From Nocardia acididurans (GTDB lineage Bacteria > Actinomycetota > Actinomycetes > Mycobacteriales > Mycobacteriaceae): DNA of 64,000 nucleotides. Positions 58,741 through 64,000 of this stretch are shown piece by piece. Numbering within the stretch: the stretch's first letter is position 1; each line of letters begins with the position of its first letter. The notes beneath the pieces are model-generated. The model searched no databases and was not told where the DNA came from. It saw only the letters and a program-made list of their open reading frames with translations. Both the position numbers and the translations under genes were made by a program. The DNA is taken from NCBI RefSeq assembly GCF_016741815.1, contig NZ_JAERRJ010000009.1, forward strand, positions 186,001 to 250,000, written 5' to 3'.

Positions 58741-59201
58741 ACGATCAACGCAACAACCCGTTCACCGAACCCGAGCGGGAGAAACTCATAGCCCTGGGCC
58801 GAAAGCATGTGCTGGGCATGGAATTCACCGATGCGGAGCAGGTGTGGATCAGCTCCGGAATGGAACATCTGCTGCTGCACACCGTGGGCCGGCGCAGCGG
58901 CCGGGCGCACAAGGTCGCGCTGCCCTTCTGGGTCGACGGTGACGGGCACCGGGTGGTGGTCGCGTCCTTCGTCGGCGCGCCGCAGCATCCGGCCTGGTAC
59001 TGGAACCTCACCGACGCCGACGCCAACGGCAAGGTGCTCGTGAAACTGCGGACCGGGGAGGTGTGGGTGCGGCCGGAGATCCTCGACGGGGCCGAATACC
59101 GGGAGCTGTGGGCGGCATTGACCGCCGACCGGGAGTTCTACCGCGACTACCAGTCCCGGACCGAACGGCGGATTCCGCTGGTACGGCTGCGTGAACTGTG
59201 A
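58731..59201 (+). CDS. F420-dependent nitroreductase-family (Ddn-like) protein
   Basis: 156 residues of the small split-barrel deazaflavin-dependent family: LLLHTVGRRSGRAHKVALPFWVDGDGHRVVVASFVGAPQHPAWYWNLTDADANGKVLV is the typical core that binds F420. These proteins reduce activated double bonds or quinones. In this operon it is a plausible enoyl or keto reductase for the product. GTG 58731 (GGAGG upstream) lies inside the end of the SDR gene in another frame. Confidence 0.85.
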   Translation: MGLNDQRNNPFTEPEREKLIALGRKHVLGMEFTDAEQVWISSGMEHLLLHTVGRRSGRAHKVALPFWVDGDGHRVVVASFVGAPQHPAWYWNLTDADANGKVLVKLRTGEVWVRPEILDGAEYRELWAALTADREFYRDYQSRTERRIPLVRLREL

Positions 59202-60010
59202 GCGAGACGAATTCGGCTGCGCTGGACGGTGTTCCGGCCACCGCACTGTGGATCCTGTGGAGCCGAGCGGTCGAATCCGCGCGGGCCGACTCGGAATTCA
59301 GCGATCCACTGGCCGAGCAGCTGTGCGCGGCCATCGACTTCGACTACTCGACCTTCGGCAGCCCGCGCCAGACCCAGGTGCTGCGCGCCCTCGCCATCGA
59401 CACCGAAATCCGCCGCTTCCAGCATGATTCACCCGGCGGGACCGTGGTCGCGCTGGGCGAGGGATTGCAGACCACCTATTGGCGACTCGGGGAGCCGGAG
59501 TTGAACTGGCTGTCGGTGGACCTCCCGGAGATGATCGCACTGCGTGAGCGGCTGCTGCCCGCCGCGCCTCGGGTGCGCAACCTCGCGCTCTCCGCGCTGG
59601 ACCGCTCCTGGTTCGACGCCGTCGATACCCGGGAGGTGCTCATCACCGCCGAGGGGCTGTTCATGTACCTGGAGCCGGACGACGTGTACGCACTCATCGG
59701 CGATATGGCGCAGCGGTTTCCGGGCGCGAGCGTCATCTTCGACGCGCTGCCGCCCTCCTTCACGCAGCGCACCGCCGAGGGCAGGACCATCGCCCGCGGC
59801 TCCGACTACGTGATACCGCCCATGCCGTTCGGTCTCACGGTGCCCGAGGCGCGCGCACTGCCGCAACGGATTCCAGGGGTCACCGGTTATCGCGAACTTC
59901 CCATGGCGGCGGGCCGCGGCTGGTGCCATCCGGCGCTGCTCGGCCTGCACCGGCGGCTGCCGCTGCTGCGCGACCACCGGCATTTCATCGCCCAGCTGAG
60001 CTTCGAATGA
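59198..60010 (+). CDS. SAM-dependent methyltransferase (leucine carboxyl methyltransferase-like family)
   Basis: 270 residues of the LCMT/PPM-type O-methyltransferase family common in mycolata: DPLAEQLCAAIDFDY, EIRRFQHDSPGGTVVALGEGLQTTYWRLGEPELNWLSVDLPE (SAM-binding region, in which an EGL replaces the more usual G-x-G) and LITAEGLFMYLEPDDVYALI. It could methylate a carboxyl or hydroxyl of the PKS product. GTG 59198 shares GTGA with the preceding gene. It is the last gene of the island's second operon. A weak GC hairpin without a T tract follows. Confidence 0.82.
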   Translation: MSETNSAALDGVPATALWILWSRAVESARADSEFSDPLAEQLCAAIDFDYSTFGSPRQTQVLRALAIDTEIRRFQHDSPGGTVVALGEGLQTTYWRLGEPELNWLSVDLPEMIALRERLLPAAPRVRNLALSALDRSWFDAVDTREVLITAEGLFMYLEPDDVYALIGDMAQRFPGASVIFDALPPSFTQRTAEGRTIARGSDYVIPPMPFGLTVPEARALPQRIPGVTGYRELPMAAGRGWCHPALLGLHRRLPLLRDHRHFIAQLSFE

Positions 60011-60111
60011 CCCGGCCTCCCCGGTAGCCGGGCGCTCGGGTGGTCGACGCCGTCAAGCCCACTTAAGGTTCTCTTGGCAAACAGAACTGCGACCGGCCAG
60101 GGGAACATCAA

Positions 60112-61077
60112 GTGGGTAACAAGGCGCTGCCGTGGACCGCGGCCGACATTCCGGAGCTGAGCGGGCGCACCGCCGTCGTGACCGGAGCCAGTGCGGGGCT
60201 CGGGTTGGAGACGGCGCGGATGCTCGCCGAGCGGGGGGCACGGGTCGTCATGGCCTGCCGCAATGCCGAAAAGGCAGCGGGGGCGGTGGAATTCGTGCGG
60301 CAGACCGCGCCGACGGCCGAATTGCCGGTGCTGGAACTGGATCTGACGTCGCTGGAATCGGTGCGGGCGGCGGCCGCACGGTTGCCTCAGCTGGTCGAGC
60401 GGGTCGATCTGCTGATCAACAATGCGGGCACCATGAATCAGCGGCGGCTCGTCACCGTGGACGGGTTCGAGAACACCTTCGCCACCAATCATCTCGGGCC
60501 TTTCGCGTTCACCGGGCTGGTGCTGGATCTGGTGCTGGCCGCGCCCGGCGCGCGCATCGTCACCGTGGCCAGCGCGATGGCCGAGACGCGCAAGTCGCCG
60601 CTGGATCTCGATGATCTCGCCTTCGAGCAGCGCCGGTACCGGACCATGACCGCCTACGCGCAGTCCAAGCTCGCGAATCTGATGTTCACACAGGAACTGC
60701 AGCGGAAGCTCAACGGTACGGATGTCGAATTGTGCGCGGTCGCAGCGCATCCCGGTATCGCGGTGACCGAGTTCACGCGTAATCTGCCCGCGTCCGCGCG
60801 GTGGCTCGCGCATCCCTCGGTGCAGTGGCTGTTCAATCCGATTCAGCAGACGGCCACCATGGGCGCGCTGCCCACCCTGCGGGCTGCCGTCGATCCCGGG
60901 GTGCGCGGCGGTGAATTCTTCGGACCGGCAGGGAAATTCAAGGGGTTCCCGGTGCCGCTCGAACTGACCGGGCAGGCGTCCGACCCGGTGGTGTCCGATG
61001 CGCTGTGGGCGGCCTCGGAGAAACTCACCGGCGTCGTGTTCCGCATCGGCGAGGAGATGACCTCCGAATCCGCGTGA
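60112..61077 (+). CDS. Retinol-dehydrogenase/WWOX-like SDR oxidoreductase
   Basis: 321-residue extended-type classical SDR: VTGASAGLGLETARMLAERGARVVMACRN, LINNAGTM, TNHLGPFAFTGL, Ser in TVASAMAE and AYAQSKLANLMFTQEL (Tyr-x3-Lys). Such proteins act on lipophilic alcohols or ketones including steroids. No KstR site was seen upstream and a 101-bp gap separates it from the PKS operon, so membership of the island is uncertain. GTG 60112 follows AGGGG. Confidence 0.82.
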   Translation: MGNKALPWTAADIPELSGRTAVVTGASAGLGLETARMLAERGARVVMACRNAEKAAGAVEFVRQTAPTAELPVLELDLTSLESVRAAAARLPQLVERVDLLINNAGTMNQRRLVTVDGFENTFATNHLGPFAFTGLVLDLVLAAPGARIVTVASAMAETRKSPLDLDDLAFEQRRYRTMTAYAQSKLANLMFTQELQRKLNGTDVELCAVAAHPGIAVTEFTRNLPASARWLAHPSVQWLFNPIQQTATMGALPTLRAAVDPGVRGGEFFGPAGKFKGFPVPLELTGQASDPVVSDALWAASEKLTGVVFRIGEEMTSESA

Positions 61078-61190
61078 GGGCGCGGGCGCGCGGGAGCCGT
61101 GCTCGCGCATCGGACCGGGCGCGCGTGGGCGAGTGGACCGTGGGCCGGTCTGTGCGTGACGGGTGGGTTGCGGAGACCCGGTTGACAGCA

Positions 61191-61207
61191 TAAGGGTTGC
61201 CTACGCT
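61191..61207 (+). promoter_or_regulatory. IdeR-like iron box at the truncated permease start
   Basis: TAAGGGTTGCCTACGCT matches about 12 of 17 positions of the IdeR core TTAGGTTAGCCTAACCT. TTGACA (61182-61187) lies just upstream, but a matching -10 at 16-18 bp is missing. The TTG start of the truncated permease falls inside the box, which is unusual. The iron-repression inference rests mainly on the downstream siderophore importer. Confidence 0.45.
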
Positions 61208-61799
61208 GGCATTGGGTCGCCGCGCCGGAGATCTGGATCCGGTCCGGCTGGTGCTCGGCGGCACCATGCTCCAATTGGTGCTCGTCTCCTGGACTTCCGC
61301 GATCATGCTGCTCAGCGAGCGCACCCTCGACGAGGCCCGCTTCTGGCTCGCGGGCTCCATCGCCGAACGCGATCTCGGCACCCTGCTTCCGCTGGTCCCC
61401 ACCCTGCTCATCGGCGCGATCACGGCGCTCGCCATCGCACCCGCGCTCAACGCGCTCGCCCTCGGTGACGAAGCCGCTACCGCCCTCGGCCTCCCGGTCT
61501 CGCGAATTCGCCTGGCGGGCATGGTCGCCGTGGTCCTGCTGGCGGGCTCCGCCGTGGCCGTGGCCGGCCCGATCGCCTTCATCGGCCTCGGCGCACCCCA
61601 CCTGGTCCGGCTGGTCACCGGCGGTGACCACCGCCTCCTGCTCCCCGGCTGCCTCATCGCGGGCCCGATCCTGATCCTCACCGCCGACATCATCGGCCGG
61701 CTCATCGCCCGCCCCTCCGAAGTGGAGGTCGGCATCGTCACCGCCTTCCTCGGCGCGATCCTGCTCGCAGTCCTGGCCCGCCGGAAGGAAAACCGATGA
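61197..61799 (+). pseudogene. FecCD-type permease lacking its N-terminal half
   Basis: 200 residues that correspond to the C-terminal half of a siderophore permease of about 330-350 residues: LALGDEAATALGLPVSRIRLAGM, AVAVAGPIAFIGLGAPHLVRLVTGGDHRLLLP, and the end EVEVGIVTAFLGAILLAVL. An in-frame TAA at 61191 closes the frame just before the TTG used here, and only 119 bp separate it from the SDR, so the missing half is deleted rather than frameshifted nearby. It overlaps the next permease by ATGA. A half-length permease is unlikely to work alone. Confidence 0.75.
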
Positions 61800-62923
61800 G
61801 CAACAAGCCTTCCCACGGGAGTCCTCCCCATCCTTCCGACACCTCCCGCCGTGATTCCGGACTCGGAGGGATGTTCTGTCTGCCGGACCCGACCGCCGCG
61901 ACGCCGCCGGTGAGTTCTCTTGTCCGGCAACGGCGGAAGGTGCTCGCGCTCGGCGTCGGATGTGCGGCCCTGCTGGCCGTGCTGGCGACCATCGCGCTCG
62001 TGGCCGGTGAGATCGCGATGTCGGTGCCCACCGGGCTGTCCGCGGCCTTCGGGATCGGGGACGCGGGGGATGTGTATGTGGTGCAGCAGTTCCGGGCGCC
62101 TCGGCTGGTGGCCGGGATTGTCGCCGGGGCGGGACTGGCGCTGGCGGGCGCGATCCTGCAGCGCTTGTTCCGCAATCCACTCGCCTCACCGGATGTCATG
62201 GGCGTGACCGGCGGTGCCTCGCTCGGGGTCGTGCTGATCCTCGCCTTCGGGGCGAGTCAGGTGCTGATTCCGTTCGGCGCGCTCCTCGGTGGCGTATTCG
62301 CGGGAGTGCTGCTCATCCTGCTCGGGAGCCGGGCGGGACTGCCGGTCGCGCGGCTGGTGCTGGTCGGGCTGGCCGTGCAGGCGGGACTGGCGGCGGCGGT
62401 GAATCTGTTCGTGGTGCGGTTCCCCAAGGAGCTGGCCTCCTCGGCGACACAGTGGACGGTCGGCTCGCTGTACGGACGCACCTGGCCCGAGGTGCAGGGC
62501 GCCGCGCTCGCCAGTGCGGTCGTGCTGGTGCTGGTGTTCGTGCAGTACCGGACGCTGGCGACACTGGACCTCGGCGACGAATCCGCGGGCGCGCTGGGCA
62601 TCACGGTATCCCGCGCGCGGATCCGGCTGCTCATGACAGCCGTCGTGCTGGCCGCGCTGGCGGCGGCCGTGGCCGGGCCCATCAGCTTCGTGGCGCTGGC
62701 CGTCCCGCAGCTGGTGCGGATGCTCGTCGGAGCGCCCACCGCCGCATCGCTTTTCGTCACCGGCCTGCTGGGCGCGACGCTGTTGGTCGGTTGTGACCTG
62801 GTGGCACAGCATCTTTCGCCGGTGAACGTGCCGGTCGGCATCGTCACCGCCACCGTCGGCGCGCCCTGGCTGCTGATACTCATGCTGCGCGAGAGCAGCC
62901 CGGCCCATCGGAGGACCGCATGA
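61796..62923 (+). CDS. FecCD-type siderophore ABC permease
   Basis: 375-residue full-length permease with an N-terminal cytoplasmic extension of about 45 residues. Then come RAPRLVAGIVAGAGLALAGAILQRLFRNPLASPDVMGVTGGASLGVV (the family's first conserved loop), about ten membrane helices and ALGITVSRARIRLLMTAVVLAALAAAVAGPISFVALAVPQLVRMLVG. It moves an Fe(III)-siderophore or haem-type substrate together with a second permease, here represented only by the truncated upstream gene. It is coupled by ATGA on both sides. Confidence 0.88.
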   Translation: MSNKPSHGSPPHPSDTSRRDSGLGGMFCLPDPTAATPPVSSLVRQRRKVLALGVGCAALLAVLATIALVAGEIAMSVPTGLSAAFGIGDAGDVYVVQQFRAPRLVAGIVAGAGLALAGAILQRLFRNPLASPDVMGVTGGASLGVVLILAFGASQVLIPFGALLGGVFAGVLLILLGSRAGLPVARLVLVGLAVQAGLAAAVNLFVVRFPKELASSATQWTVGSLYGRTWPEVQGAALASAVVLVLVFVQYRTLATLDLGDESAGALGITVSRARIRLLMTAVVLAALAAAVAGPISFVALAVPQLVRMLVGAPTAASLFVTGLLGATLLVGCDLVAQHLSPVNVPVGIVTATVGAPWLLILMLRESSPAHRRTA

Positions 62924-63720
62924 GCACGAACAGCCTCGCCACCCGGGGCCTGGCCCTGCACTACGGTGAGCGGGCCGTCATCGACGGACTGGATCTGGAA
63001 CTACCCGGCGGCGCGGTCACCGCCATCGTCGGACCCAACGCCTGCGGCAAATCCACACTGCTGAAAACGCTTTCGCGATTGCTGCAGCCCTCGGACGGCG
63101 CGGTCACCCTCGACGGCGCGGATATCCATCGAATGTCGGCACGCGCCCTGGCGCTGAGGCTGGGACTGCTGCCGCAGCAGCCCATCACGCCCGAGGCCAT
63201 CACCGTCGAAGCGCTGGTGCGCCTGGGTCGCTATCCGCATCAGCGGCTGCTGCGGCCCTGGTCCGCCGAGGACCAGTCGGCCGTCGACGAGGCCCTGCGG
63301 CGCACCGGCACCACCGAACTGCGCGACCGGCAGGTGGATCGGCTCTCCGGTGGGCAGCGCCAAAGAGTCTGGATCGCACTGGCTCTCGCCCAGGACACCG
63401 ACCTGCTGCTGCTCGACGAACCCACCACCTTCCTGGACCTGCGCCACCAACTCGACGTCCTCGACCTGGTCGCCGAACTGCACGCCGACTCCGGCCGCAC
63501 CGTGATCATGGTGCTGCACGACCTCGGCCAGGCCGCCCGCTACGCCGACCACCTGGTCGTTCTGCACGACGGCAGGCTGGCCGCCGCGGGACCGCCCGCC
63601 GACGTCCTCGACGCCGATCTGGTGCGCACCGTCTTCGGCGTCGACTGCCGTGTCATTCCCGACCCGGAAACCGGTACGCCGCTGGTGATTCCGACGCGCC
63701 GCGGCGCGCGTTCCCGCTGA
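62920..63720 (+). CDS. FecE-type siderophore ABC transporter ATPase
   Basis: 266 residues: Walker A GPNACGKST (Cys replacing the common Gly), Q-loop in LLPQQPITPEAITVEALVRLGRYPHQ, signature LSGGQRQRVWIALALAQDT, Walker B LLLLDEPTTFLDL and H-loop VLHDLGQAARYADHLVVL. It energises the permeases upstream and the substrate-binding lipoprotein downstream. Confidence 0.93.
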   Translation: MSTNSLATRGLALHYGERAVIDGLDLELPGGAVTAIVGPNACGKSTLLKTLSRLLQPSDGAVTLDGADIHRMSARALALRLGLLPQQPITPEAITVEALVRLGRYPHQRLLRPWSAEDQSAVDEALRRTGTTELRDRQVDRLSGGQRQRVWIALALAQDTDLLLLDEPTTFLDLRHQLDVLDLVAELHADSGRTVIMVLHDLGQAARYADHLVVLHDGRLAAAGPPADVLDADLVRTVFGVDCRVIPDPETGTPLVIPTRRGARSR

Positions 63721-63751
63721 CCCCACAACACCCACGAAACGAGGACGAACC

Positions 63752-64000
63752 ATGTCCAGACGACGATTCCGCAGGTCCGGAGCCGGTCGCGTCACCGCCG
63801 CGCTGGCGGCCGCCGCCATCGGCCTCGCGGGGCTGACCGCCTGCGGATCCGGCACCGGCGCAACCGATTCCGGCGTATCGGTGGCGGGACGAGGGGAGTT
63901 CCCGCGCACCCTCGACACCGTCATGGGGCAGGTGACCATTCCGAAGGCCCCGCAGCGGGTCGTCGTGCTCGACACCGCGGAACTGGACTCCACCACCCTG
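63752..64000 (+). CDS. Siderophore-binding lipoprotein, N-terminal part (3' end outside window)
   Basis: 83 residues are visible: an Arg-rich N-terminus, a hydrophobic signal and lipobox GLTAC (Cys31), then a spacer and the start of the periplasmic-binding domain (TLDTVMGQVTIPKAPQRVVVLDTAELDSTTL) seen in FhuD/FepB-type iron-siderophore binding proteins. It lies 31 nt after the ATPase gene and probably completes the importer operon. The rest of the gene is outside the window. Confidence 0.88.
   Translation, partial: MSRRRFRRSGAGRVTAALAAAAIGLAGLTACGSGTGATDSGVSVAGRGEFPRTLDTVMGQVTIPKAPQRVVVLDTAELDSTTL

Noticed and set aside
36001..60010. Possibility that the island is a mobile or recently acquired plasmid-like element
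   Set aside because: No integrase, transposase, tRNA or flanking direct repeats were found, and base composition by eye is like that of the neighbours. Acquisition may be old, but nothing here shows transfer.
60012..60032. GC-rich hairpin after the methyltransferase gene
   Set aside because: Only a 6-bp stem without a T tract; not reported as a terminator.

Overview
The window comes from a high-GC mycolata actinomycete, most likely a Nocardia or a close relative. The evidence is the overall base composition, frequent GTG starts, a complete mce4 sterol importer, actinobacterial cholesterol genes in blocks syntenic with Mycobacterium tuberculosis, an EspR-like regulator and F420-dependent enzymes. 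I saw no rRNA, tRNA, CRISPR array or insertion sequence.

Layout. 1-5.1 kb: the 3' end of a short-chain dehydrogenase, a secreted Gly-Ser-Ala repeat protein, an ImmA/IrrE metalloprotease coupled to a MAB_1171c-like membrane protein, and an EspR-like regulator. 5.1-14.5 kb: the first cholesterol side-chain block, with fadA5 divergent from cyp125, an operon of OB-fold protein, ltp4, ltp3 and a SnoaL protein, an F420-type oxidoreductase, and fadD19. 14.6-21.7 kb: a mixed segment with an ECF sigma factor, a LuxR-type regulator, a second sterol-type FadD, a VOC protein, a glycosyltransferase, a maleylpyruvate isomerase-fold protein and a VapBC-like toxin-antitoxin pair. 21.7-35.7 kb: the second cholesterol block, fadE27-fadE26 divergent from fdxD, a 17-beta-HSD-like SDR, yrbE4AB, mce4A-F and two Mce-associated genes. 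35.9-60.0 kb: a polyketide/fatty-acid island. One operon runs from a stand-alone acyltransferase and a crotonyl-CoA carboxylase/reductase through three PKS proteins to a thioesterase and a close FadE26 paralogue; a PhaC-like/AMP-ligase fusion points the opposite way; a second operon holds a P450, a KAS III, an SDR, an F420-type protein and a methyltransferase. 60.1-64 kb: an SDR, then a siderophore-type ABC importer whose first permease lacks its N-terminal half and whose binding protein runs off the window.

The strongest theme is regulation. Matches to the KstR operator (TNNAACNNGTTNNA, KstR being the repressor of cholesterol catabolism) lie upstream of every cholesterol transcription unit here and also upstream of both arms of the PKS island. 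At the PKS operon the operator sits between a TTGACA -35 and a TAGATT -10 spaced by 17 bp, the same geometry as at fadD19. I infer that the island is switched on by sterol catabolism. It could use propionyl- and methylmalonyl-CoA released from sterols, plus an alkylmalonyl unit from the CCR, to build a reduced, branched acyl product. Its FadE26 paralogue looks recruited from the neighbouring sterol locus. I do not recognise this combination as a described pathway, and the product is unknown.

Assignments rest on reading the translated sequence and on remembered homologues. No database search was run, and similarity statements are by eye.
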